DNA of 64,000 nucleotides from Neptunomonas antarctica (GTDB taxonomy: Bacteria > Pseudomonadota > Gammaproteobacteria > Pseudomonadales > Balneatricaceae): assembly GCF_001305295.1 (NCBI RefSeq), contig NZ_LJSI01000053.1, positions 372,001 through 436,000 of the forward strand, given 5' to 3'. A program made the translations under genes and the position numbers. The notes beneath the pieces were generated by a model, which saw only the letters and a list, made by a program, of their open reading frames with translations, was not told the DNA's origin and made no database searches. Below are positions 34,519 to 42,287 of this stretch, in pieces (within the stretch, counting starts at the first letter, position 1; each line of letters begins with the position of its first letter).

Positions 34519-35025
34519 ATGAGTAACCCTAAAGACCCCGGCTTTATTGAAAGTGGACGCTTTCGCATTATCCATCAATACCAGAAGCTGCATCCCTCTA
34601 ATCTGCAATACAACGCGTCCCTGAAAGGGTACGTACCCACCGCCGTATTCACGCCTCACTATTCGCTGGGCAGTATCGACGAATACAATCAAACCCTCTT
34701 ACATAGCCAACATCCCGAACACGTGTCTATTGCAGAAACAGGTTTTACTCATCTGGATGCACCACTACGCAAAATATCCCCCGCATTAGTACAACCGATT
34801 ATTCGCGCTATTCGAGACAAATTAAGGCTCGATATCGGCTACACCTCCATCAGCAACCCAGAATATGAAAGCCGGATCATAGAACCTCACAGCCTTGTAT
34901 TTGAAGGCATGCGCTGGCACGTGCGTGCCTATTGCTGCAAAAATCAAAGTTACCGCGATTTTGTACTGTCGCGCTTCAATGGCGAGTATGCCTTTGAAGG
35001 CCCAGCCACTCAGCGTTCTCCGTAA
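34519..35025 (+). pseudogene. Damaged second copy of the WYL regulator lacking its DNA-binding domain
   Basis: 168 residues closely matching the WYL gene at 33001 (same GFTHLDAPLRKISPALVQP and EYESRIIEPHSLVFEGM). About 31 codons are cleanly missing after RFRII, removing the winged helix in frame, and the protein ends at GPATQRSP where the intact copy continues ~80 residues more. The reading frame through the WYL part is open and substitutions are mostly conservative, so it may still make a WYL-only protein. The 3' break lies in an 8-bp inverted repeat, CCACTCAG (35006-35013) / CTGAGTGG (35054-35061), hinting at a past insertion or excision. Confidence 0.7.
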
Positions 35026-35242
35026 GCAAGGGGATGAGCCACCGTAGAATCTTCTGAGTGGTTCGCTTTCTTCGTCGAAGAAAACATGTATTACTATGCA
35101 ATATCAAAAAGTTATGCAGGAAGATTATCCTGAATTTTCGCGTTAAAAAACGCCGGGAAATCGCAGATAATGTGATGCAAATAATCGAAAAATATAAGAA
35201 TATGGCGGGGTGTTGCTGTATTAGGCTGGCCAGAATAAAAAA
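35026..35242. other. Region between the WYL copy and fmdB
   Basis: About 217 bases with no recognised gene. The start carries the right arm of the 8-bp inverted repeat at the pseudogene break; the rest is AT-rich and does not resemble the missing WYL C-terminal region in any frame I read. Possibly a remnant of an excised element. Confidence 0.4.
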
Positions 35243-35265
35243 GCCCCACACGCAGTCTGTGGGGC
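35236..35265 (-). terminator. Terminator of the fmd operon
   Basis: Minus strand: GCCCCACA, loop of seven, TGTGGGGC, then TTTTTT. Directly beyond fmdB. Confidence 0.85.
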
Positions 35266-35279
35266 AAGTCGATTGGGTC

Positions 35280-35633
35280 TCAGTGGCTAATCATCCAGGG
35301 TCGCATTGATGGGAACATCTTGTTGCCGTCAGCCGTATACATAAGTTTAGAGCCGCGTTTCTTATGTGTGCAACCGCAGCCATGCTTTAATTTATCTGCA
35401 TTCTCTGCGCGGGAATCCACCGTAGAATGCTGCGGTTCATGTTTAGCTGCTTCATTAAGCTCTATAGCCTGTTTTTTCTCCTTAGGCATATTAAGAATAC
35501 TCGGAGACAAAATGATAATGCGTGCAGACAAGCTCTGACATTCAGGGCAGGGCATCGGTTTTGCATGATCGTCGATACTGGCCAGCTCGTAAAATAAACC
35601 GTGCTCGGCGCATTTATAATCATAAACGGGCAT
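35280..35633 (-). CDS. fmdB: FmdB-type zinc-ribbon protein
   Basis: 117 residues. MPVYDYKCAEHGLFYELASIDDHA then MPCPECQ is the FmdB zinc ribbon; one ligand of the first usual cysteine pair is replaced (C-A-E-H). A C-terminal GCGCTHKK cluster adds three cysteines. FmdB was proposed as a regulator of the formamidase/amide operon in Methylophilus. It lies 15 bases after fmdA and ends at a terminator. Confidence 0.85.
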   Translation of the reverse strand: MPVYDYKCAEHGLFYELASIDDHAKPMPCPECQSLSARIIILSPSILNMPKEKKQAIELNEAAKHEPQHSTVDSRAENADKLKHGCGCTHKKRGSKLMYTADGNKMFPSMRPWMISH

Positions 35634-35648
35634 ATTGACCTCTCGTTA

Positions 35649-36881
35649 TTATTTGATATCAGGCGCCAGAGGCATAGTTACGCTGCCATCAAGGAATTTA
35701 GTGGGGCCGTCGGCATTGGGTTTGATATCAAACTCAAAGATATCGGTCGGGAGCCAGAGAGTAGCGCAGGAGTTGGGGATATCGACCACGCCACTAATAT
35801 GGCCTTGAACCGGCGCGGTGCCGAGTAAGGAGTAGGCCTGGGCGCCTGAGTAACCAAATTTCTTAAGATACTCGATGGCGTTTAAGCAGGCTTGTCGGTA
35901 GGCCACATTCACATCAAGGTAGTGCTGTTTGCCTTGCTCATCAACGGATATACCTTCAAAAATCAGGTAGTCATCATATTTAGGCGTGATAGGGCTCGGT
36001 TTGAAAATTGGGTTTTTAATGGCATATTTTTCCATGCCTCCCTTGATTAAATTGACGCGCAGGTGAATCCATCCAGCCATTTCAATAGCGCCGCAGAAAG
36101 TAATTTCGCCGTCGCCCTGACTAAAGTGAAGATCGCCCACTGACAGACCGGCGTCTTTAACATAAACGGGGAAGTACACTTTAGAGCCGCGCGATAGATC
36201 TTTTATATCGCAGTTTCCGCCATGCTCTCGGGGAGGAACGGTACGGGCTCCCTCGGCGGCGGCTATTTTCGCCTCATCAGGTTTCATTCTGCCCATATGA
36301 GCCGTGTCAACATAGGGAAGTGCTGCCAGCGGAGGTACTCTATCCGGTTCGGTATCGTACAGTTCTTTTTCTCGGGTATTCCAGTTGTTGAGCAACTCTT
36401 TTGACGGCAGGCAACCAATCAGGCCTGGGTGAATCATGCCTGCAAATTCGACGCCGGGTATGTGACGAGAGCTGGTGAACATGCCGTTGAAATCCCAGAT
36501 GGATTTTTGTGCTTCAGGAAAGTGCTCGTCGAGAAAGCCGCCCCCGTTTTTCTTAGAGAAGAAACCATTAAAACCCCATTGGCTGTCATCAAAGGTGCCA
36601 ATATCTAAGATATCAACGACCAGCAGGTCGCCAGGTTCCGCGCCTTCAACGCCAACAGGACCCGATAAAAAGTGAACTTGCGTTAGGTCGACGTCCCTTA
36701 CATCTGAGGCGTCATCATTATTTTTGATCTGTCCGCCGGTCCAGTCGACGCACTCTATTTTAAAATCATCACCGGGTTTAACCATGGCCGCCATCGGAAT
36801 ATCCGGATGCCAGCGGTTATGAATATTTTCGTTCTCATAGGCTGATCTTTTAAGGTCAACTTTAATAATAGTGTCAGTCAT
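35649..36881 (-). CDS. fmdA: Formamidase
   Basis: Acetamidase/formamidase-family enzyme, 410 residues, hydrolysing formamide to formate and ammonia. Landmarks: NIHNRWHPDIPMAAMVKPGD near the N-terminus, HFLSGPVGVEGAEPGDLLVVDI, PREHGGNCDIKDLSRGS with the conserved cysteine, and GDLHFSQGDGEITFCGAIE. The strong match to FmdA of Methylophilus and the attached amide transporter support formamide rather than larger amides. Cytoplasmic. Operon with fmdB; the ABC genes upstream are on the same strand. Confidence 0.93.
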   Translation of the reverse strand: MTDTIIKVDLKRSAYENENIHNRWHPDIPMAAMVKPGDDFKIECVDWTGGQIKNNDDASDVRDVDLTQVHFLSGPVGVEGAEPGDLLVVDILDIGTFDDSQWGFNGFFSKKNGGGFLDEHFPEAQKSIWDFNGMFTSSRHIPGVEFAGMIHPGLIGCLPSKELLNNWNTREKELYDTEPDRVPPLAALPYVDTAHMGRMKPDEAKIAAAEGARTVPPREHGGNCDIKDLSRGSKVYFPVYVKDAGLSVGDLHFSQGDGEITFCGAIEMAGWIHLRVNLIKGGMEKYAIKNPIFKPSPITPKYDDYLIFEGISVDEQGKQHYLDVNVAYRQACLNAIEYLKKFGYSGAQAYSLLGTAPVQGHISGVVDIPNSCATLWLPTDIFEFDIKPNADGPTKFLDGSVTMPLAPDIK

Positions 36882-36981
36882 TTTAGGCTCCTAATTTAAC
36901 CCAGTGTGTTATTAATTATTTGCTTGATAATGCTATGCAGACGTTGTCGTTATTTATTGGTTTGGTTAAAAAGTCATTTTC

Positions 36982-37671
36982 TTAAACTGATAGATATTTT
37001 TTGATCTGATCACTGTCGACCTGATCTCGCATGTCTTCATGAATAAATTCACCTTTATCAATCACTATGATCCGATCTGCTATTGCCATGGTGAAGCTCA
37101 GTACCTGTTCCGAAACGATGATGGTGATGTCTCTGAGCTGCTTGATTTCATTTAGGATGCGGGCGATGTCTTTAATGATGGATGGCTGAATACCTTCAGT
37201 AGGCTCATCCAACAGCAATACTTTGGGGTTGGTTACCAGTGCTCGTGCTATGGCAAGCTGCTGTTGCTGGCCTCCGGAAAGGTTTCCGCCTTTACGGTGG
37301 CGCATCTCTCTGAGCACAGGAAAGAGGGCGTAAATGTCGTCGGGGATTTCTTTAAGTTTTGAAACCTCCATGCCGGTCTCAATATTTTCCTTGACGGTTA
37401 GATTCGGAAAGATCATTCGGCCTTGAGGTACGTACGCTATGCCGTTCTCAACACGCTGGTAACTTTCGAATGTCGAGACGTCTACGCCGTCTATTTCAAT
37501 CACGCCTTCAGAGGAGGGTAATATGCCAATCAGTGATTTAAATAGCGTGGTTTTACCCATGCCATTGCGGCCCATAATGGCCAAGGTTTCGTTTTTCGGT
37601 ACGTTGAAAGTCAGATCACTTATGACTTCACTTTGTCCGTAGCACACCTTCAAATTAGAGACGCTTAACAT
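36982..37671 (-). CDS. Amide/urea ABC transporter ATPase (UrtE/LivF-type)
   Basis: 229 residues: Walker A GRNGMGKTT, PQGRMIFPNLTVKENI, signature LSGGQQQQLAIARALV, Walker B LLLDEPTEGIQP, switch loop IIVSEQVL (no histidine, as in UrtE, which has VEQ). Paralogue of UrtE at 28472. Last ABC gene before fmdA; 100 bases separate them. Confidence 0.92.
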   Translation of the reverse strand: MLSVSNLKVCYGQSEVISDLTFNVPKNETLAIMGRNGMGKTTLFKSLIGILPSSEGVIEIDGVDVSTFESYQRVENGIAYVPQGRMIFPNLTVKENIETGMEVSKLKEIPDDIYALFPVLREMRHRKGGNLSGGQQQQLAIARALVTNPKVLLLDEPTEGIQPSIIKDIARILNEIKQLRDITIIVSEQVLSFTMAIADRIIVIDKGEFIHEDMRDQVDSDQIKKYLSV

Positions 37672-37737
37672 ATACTCACCTATTAATAATGTATGATTTT
37701 CCAGACCACGTAGCGCGTTAAAAAACGCAGCCTTGTT

Positions 37738-38490
37738 CTAATGACCCAGATATACTTCAATCACTTTAGGGTCGTTTTGCACCTTTTCCATGTCACCTGT
37801 GGCTAGAATTTTTCCTTGGTGGAGCACGGTTACTTTGTGGGCGATGCGGGCGACAAACTCCATGTCATGCTCGATAACCAGCACAGAGCGCCCCTGGCTG
37901 ATTTTATTGAGCAGCTTTGCTGTTTGCTCTCTCTCTTTTACGCTCATTCCCGCGACCGGTTCATCGAGCATCAGCAGTTGTGGATCCTGAATTAGCAGCA
38001 TTCCTATTTCTAACCATTGCTTCTGTCCATGGCTTAACAATCCCGCTTCGGTATCCAGCGCTTGCTCGAGCATGATCTCTTTAGCTATTTCATGGATTTT
38101 ATCCAAGACCTTTTTATTACGTTTGAACAGTAACGACCCCAACACTCCCCGGCCATGCGGGTAGGATACTTCCAGGTTTTCAAGTACGGTCAGGTTCTCG
38201 TAGATTGAAGGTGTTTGAAATTTCCGGCCAACGCCCGCTCGTACGATGGCGTGTTCCGATAAGCCTGTCAGTTCGCTATTCAAGAACTTGATGCTGCCGG
38301 AAGTCGCTTTTGTTTTGCCGCAAATCAGATCAAGAACGGTTGTTTTACCTGCGCCGTTAGGGCCGATAATGACATGCAGTTCGTTTTTATCGAGATAGAA
38401 GTTGAGATTATCGACTGCTTTAAAACCATCGAATGAAACCGTCAGGTCTTCTATGGATAAGGTAAAGTCAGTATTTGTGTGCATGTTCAT
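37738..38490 (-). CDS. Amide/urea ABC transporter ATPase (UrtD/LivG-type)
   Basis: 250 residues: Walker A GPNGAGKTT, signature LSHGQKQWLE, Walker B LLMLDEPVAGM, switch VIEHDMEFV. Same unusual LSHGQ signature as UrtD, but without the 35-residue N-terminal extension. Its ATG overlaps the preceding permease stop (TAATG). Confidence 0.92.
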   Translation of the reverse strand: MNMHTNTDFTLSIEDLTVSFDGFKAVDNLNFYLDKNELHVIIGPNGAGKTTVLDLICGKTKATSGSIKFLNSELTGLSEHAIVRAGVGRKFQTPSIYENLTVLENLEVSYPHGRGVLGSLLFKRNKKVLDKIHEIAKEIMLEQALDTEAGLLSHGQKQWLEIGMLLIQDPQLLMLDEPVAGMSVKEREQTAKLLNKISQGRSVLVIEHDMEFVARIAHKVTVLHQGKILATGDMEKVQNDPKVIEVYLGH

Positions 38491-39641
38491 TAGCGCGCAT
38501 CCTCCACTTTTTTAAGTAATGATTGAGGTACTAACTTGCTAAATGCTTTTGATATAAAAACAAACTTATTGGTGATGTGGTGACCATAATCATTCCATAG
38601 GCCTGCCAGTCCGTTCGGGAATAGCATGACAACGGCGATAAATAACCCACCTATCAGGAATAACCACATCTCCGGGAAGGATTCCGAGAAGGCTGATTTT
38701 CCGTAATTAATTAATAACGTTCCGTAGACCGCCCCAATCAGTGACATTCGGCCACCCACGGCGGCAAATATGACCATTTCAATGGACGGCACAATGCCGA
38801 CAAATGAAGGCGACATGAAGCCTACCTGCAGGGTAAACATGGCTCCCCCTATGGCGGAGATCATGGCAGCAAAGCAGAAGATAAATATTTTGAAATTAGC
38901 GACGTCATATCCCGAAAACCTGACCCGGTCTTCTTTGTCTCGAATCGCTAATAAAATACGCCCGAATTTACTGGTGAGAATAAATCTTGACGCCAATATG
39001 ACGGTTAGTAACAGGCCGCAATTGATAAAGTAAAAAATATTTTTGGCGCTATCTGAGGTAATGTCCCAGCCATGCAGTGTACGCAAGTCGGTGATGCCGT
39101 TTATGCCGCCGGTGACACCTTGTTGGCCGACAATAAGCACGGTGAGTATGACGGCGATAACCTGTGTGATAATCGCAAAATACACACCCCCGACGCGGCG
39201 CTTGAACATGGCAGAGCCAATGATGTATGCAAACGCGGCGGGTACTATTAATACCGCCAGAATAGTAAAGGTAAAACTGGTGAAGGGTTCCCAGAACCAG
39301 GGAAGTTCTGTTAGCTGATTCCAGTCCATAAAATCGGGTATGCCCGGGGTGGATTGTATCGTGGTATTTTCCGGGGATGAGGCTTCAAGTTTCAGAAACA
39401 TCGCCATGGCATACCCGCCTAAACCAAAGAATATCCCCTGGCCCAGACTGAGTATTCCGCCATAGCCCCACAACAACACCAAACTGACCGCTACAAAGGC
39501 ATAAGTGAGATATTTTCCAACCAGATTAAGACGGAATGCATCCAGAAATAGTGGGAATATTATCAATATTAATGTGGCAAGAATGATAAAGCCGGTCAGG
39601 CCTTTCTTTCCGCCCATTATTTTTTCATATACGAAGCTCAT
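38490..39641 (-). CDS. Amide/urea ABC transporter permease (UrtC/LivM-type)
   Basis: 383 residues, about nine helices: LVLLWGYGGILSLGQGIFFGLGGYAMAMFL, RFSGYDVANFKIFIF and IFAAVGGRMSLIGAVYGTLLINYGK. Probably corresponds to FmdF of the Methylophilus amide transporter. A GGAGAGAG site precedes the ATG. Paralogue of UrtC. Confidence 0.9.
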   Translation of the reverse strand: MSFVYEKIMGGKKGLTGFIILATLILIIFPLFLDAFRLNLVGKYLTYAFVAVSLVLLWGYGGILSLGQGIFFGLGGYAMAMFLKLEASSPENTTIQSTPGIPDFMDWNQLTELPWFWEPFTSFTFTILAVLIVPAAFAYIIGSAMFKRRVGGVYFAIITQVIAVILTVLIVGQQGVTGGINGITDLRTLHGWDITSDSAKNIFYFINCGLLLTVILASRFILTSKFGRILLAIRDKEDRVRFSGYDVANFKIFIFCFAAMISAIGGAMFTLQVGFMSPSFVGIVPSIEMVIFAAVGGRMSLIGAVYGTLLINYGKSAFSESFPEMWLFLIGGLFIAVVMLFPNGLAGLWNDYGHHITNKFVFISKAFSKLVPQSLLKKVEDAR

Positions 39642-39723
39642 AACTCTCTCCAGGACGCATCAAAGGTCAATGTAAATAGTGACTGGCTACTGTTAGTTTT
39701 TTACATTGAGAGTAAAGCTTGGC

Positions 39724-40647
39724 CTAACGGCGAACTTTACTGGCGAATAGTCCTTCTGGCTTAAACATTAAAATCACGACTAGGGCGAGCAAGGTATAGA
39801 CTTTTGCCATAGACCCGCTGATGAAGAATTCAAGAATCGATTGTGCCTGTGCGATAGAGAACGCTGAGGCAATGGTGCCGAATAAGCTTGCCGCGCCGCC
39901 AAAGACAACCACCATAAAGGTATCAACAATATACAGAGTGCCCGTTGTGGGTCCGGTTGAAGCGATAGTGGTAAAGGCCGCTCCTGCGATGCCGGCGATA
40001 CCACAGCCTAATGCAAACGTATAACGGTCAACTTTTTTAGTGTTAATCCCCACCGCACCGCTCATGACCCGATTCTGCGTGGTAGCTCTAACGCGCAGTC
40101 CCCATCGCGATTTAAACATCAGATAGTAAACGCCGAGAGTGACTACCGCCGTTAACCCCAGTACGAACATGCCATTGATCGGTATGTAGATCGTCTCTGT
40201 GGGTTGATATGAACCTAACAACCACTCAGGTAACGTTGGGCTTACTTCTCTGGCGCCGAATAGTGACCGAAATGATTGTTGCATGATGAGGCTTAATCCC
40301 CAGGTGGCTAACAAGGTATCAAGCGGTCTTTTGTAGAGGTGCCTGATAAGTGCAAACTCAGCGAGGTAGCCCAATATGCCTGCCACAATAAATGCCACGA
40401 CGATGGCAAAGACAAAATAATAAGGCATGAATGCCGGAAAGTAGGTTTCGGTAAGAGTCGCCATGAAATAGGTTGTGTAAGCCCCGACGGTCATAAATTC
40501 ACCGTGGGCCATGTTTATCACACCCATTTGACCAAAAATGATCGCTAAACCTAAGGCCATTAGCAAAAGAACACTGAACAAACTAATGCCAGAAAAACCC
40601 TGCATAGCAAATATTGATATCAATTCACTACTTGTATATGCGTCCAT
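39724..40647 (-). CDS. Amide/urea ABC transporter permease (UrtB/LivH-type)
   Basis: 307 residues from the ATG at 40647, which has GGGGAAT upstream; the longer form adds eleven residues without support. GQMGVINMAHGEFMTVGAYTTYF, RHLYKRPLDTLLATWG and VVFGGAASLFGTIAS mark the LivH-type fold. It lacks the long periplasmic N-terminal region of UrtB at 24882, so the two permeases differ in architecture. Probably FmdE-like. Confidence 0.9.
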   Translation of the reverse strand: MDAYTSSELISIFAMQGFSGISLFSVLLLMALGLAIIFGQMGVINMAHGEFMTVGAYTTYFMATLTETYFPAFMPYYFVFAIVVAFIVAGILGYLAEFALIRHLYKRPLDTLLATWGLSLIMQQSFRSLFGAREVSPTLPEWLLGSYQPTETIYIPINGMFVLGLTAVVTLGVYYLMFKSRWGLRVRATTQNRVMSGAVGINTKKVDRYTFALGCGIAGIAGAAFTTIASTGPTTGTLYIVDTFMVVVFGGAASLFGTIASAFSIAQAQSILEFFISGSMAKVYTLLALVVILMFKPEGLFASKVRR

Positions 40648-40749
40648 TATTAATTCCCCAAATTTAGCCAAGAGAGACAAAGATCAAGTGATACTTTGTT
40701 TGCGCTTATGACTGAAATTTTGTAACAACGTTAATCTTTGGATAGATAA

Positions 40750-40829
40750 GCGAACGTCCTTGTTCGCGATTGTGGCGTTAAATTTTGCTGGCTTTTAATC
40801 GGAGGTGACTAAGAAACCAGCGATTAAAA
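40750..40829 (-). other. Hairpins between the binding-protein gene and its permease gene
   Basis: Two inverted repeats: TTTTAATCG (40793-40801) / CGATTAAAA (40821-40829), and GCGAAC / GTTCGC (40750-40767). They fit processing or partial termination that would favour the binding protein, parallel to the hairpin after urtA. The TTTTAATCGGAG core resembles one unit of the 13-bp repeats but is not repeated here. Confidence 0.4.
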
Positions 40830-40830
40830 T

Positions 40831-42087
40831 TTATTGATAGCCAGCAGGGAATGGATTTGGTTCGATCAACTCGGAGGTGTATACCACTGTCGCCTGACCA
40901 TCTTTGCTCCATTCGCCAACGCGGGCTTTGCTCCACAAATGGTGGTTTTTGTGCAGTTTCACGTAGCCTTCGGGTGCTGTTGTCAGCTCGATATCACCTT
41001 TTTCAGACTCAGCAACGACCTTGTCGATATCAAAGGAACCGGCTCTTTCAACAGCAGCTTTCCATAACCATGGGCCAAGGTAGGCCGCCTGAGTTACGTC
41101 ACCCATAACACTGTCTTCGCCCCACATTTCTTTGAATGCAGCAACAAAGGCTTTGTTGTTAGGGTTATCCTGGCTTTGGAAGTACTTCATGATGGAGTAG
41201 AAGCCTTCAAGGTTTTCTCCACCAATACCCAATACTTCATCTTCTGTTACCGAAATTGTCAGCAGGGTCTGTTTTTTGGATGTGATGCCGGCTGCTTTCA
41301 ACTGTTTAAACCAGGCAACGTTGCTCCCACCTACCACTGCAGCATAGATAACATCAGGTTTTTTCAAACGTATCTTATTGATGACAGAACCAAATTGAGT
41401 GTTACCTAAAGGCTTATAATCTTCGCCGACTACTTTACCGCCCAGTACATTTTCAATGTGCTTGCGTGCAATTTTCATCGCCGTTCTAGGCCAGATATAG
41501 TCAGAGCCGATTAAGTAAAAAGTCTTGGCTTCTTTCTCTTTAGCTACCCAATCCAGGCCTGCCAGGATTTGTTGTGTGGCTTCTTGTCCTGTGTAGATAA
41601 CGTTTTTTGATTGCTCCAGTCCTTCGTAAAAGGTGGGGTAATATAAAAGACCGTTTTCTTTTTCAAAAACAGGGAGTACCGCTTTACGGGATGCCGATGT
41701 CCATGCGCCAAATACAGCGGCTACTTTGTCTTGTACTAGTAGTTTTCTGCTTTTTTCGGCGAAGGTTGGCCAGTCACTCGCACCATCCTCCTGGATGATT
41801 TTAATCTGTCGACCGAGAATGCCGCCCGTGGCGTTAATTTGCGAAATTGCTAACTTTTCAGCTTCTTGTGCGCCGGTTTCACTAATCGCCATGGTTCCCG
41901 TTAGCGAATGTAAAATACCGATCGTTACTGTTTCATCCGTTACCGCCAAGCCGGTTGTATTGACGTTTGCCGCTGATGCGGACATTCCGATACTGGAGAG
42001 AAGAATCGCAGCCGGGAGTGCCATCAAACCTTTTGCGAAGCATCTGCGCATTACACTGGGTAGAAGAGAACTGCTAGGTTTTCTCAT
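40831..42087 (-). CDS. fmdD: Amide/urea ABC transporter substrate-binding protein (FmdD/UrtA-like)
   Basis: Periplasmic binding protein of 418 residues with a signal peptide (~1-39). VTIGILHSLTGTMAISETGAQEAEK and GAWTSASRKAVLPVFEKENGLLYYPTFYEG parallel UrtA, but overall sequence is clearly divergent. The downstream formamidase suggests short-chain amides as ligands, with urea also possible, as for FmdD. Heads the minus-strand operon and is divergent from the permease-kinase fusion gene, with which it shares a 200-base control region. Confidence 0.88.
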   Translation of the reverse strand: MRKPSSSLLPSVMRRCFAKGLMALPAAILLSSIGMSASAANVNTTGLAVTDETVTIGILHSLTGTMAISETGAQEAEKLAISQINATGGILGRQIKIIQEDGASDWPTFAEKSRKLLVQDKVAAVFGAWTSASRKAVLPVFEKENGLLYYPTFYEGLEQSKNVIYTGQEATQQILAGLDWVAKEKEAKTFYLIGSDYIWPRTAMKIARKHIENVLGGKVVGEDYKPLGNTQFGSVINKIRLKKPDVIYAAVVGGSNVAWFKQLKAAGITSKKQTLLTISVTEDEVLGIGGENLEGFYSIMKYFQSQDNPNNKAFVAAFKEMWGEDSVMGDVTQAAYLGPWLWKAAVERAGSFDIDKVVAESEKGDIELTTAPEGYVKLHKNHHLWSKARVGEWSKDGQATVVYTSELIEPNPFPAGYQ

Positions 42088-42287
42088 GAGATAGCCTCTT
42101 TAAAGTTACTTAATCAGACAAGGTTGTCGTCCTGATAAAGTATGTTGAATTTTGCGGGAGGCTATAATTCGCTAATCACACCATCCTTCTACGTCATTTA
42201 ACGTATGTTTATTGGCATGATTTATGTATTGGCTTATACGGCACACGGAAATTTAAGTGCAAGCTATTAAATTGAGAGCAGTATTTA
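42088..42287. promoter_or_regulatory. Divergent control region: amide operon / permease-kinase fusion
   Basis: 200 bases between two divergent starts. I searched for sigma-54 and NtrC sites on both strands and found none with correct spacing, unlike ureA and urtA. The amide operon may therefore be controlled by the adjacent LuxR-type regulator; no clear dyad stood out. Confidence 0.4.

Noticed and set aside
33001-35025. CBASS or BREX system around the WYL regulator
   Set aside because: No cyclase, effector, methyltransferase or BREX gene is present.
35401-35425. CCACCGTAGAAT shared by fmdB and the region after the WYL copy
   Set aside because: Twelve bases only, inside a coding region; judged coincidental.
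42088-42287. Sigma-54 promoter for the amide operon
   Set aside because: TGGCATG-like sequences are present, but the GC element is not at the required 12-base spacing on either strand.
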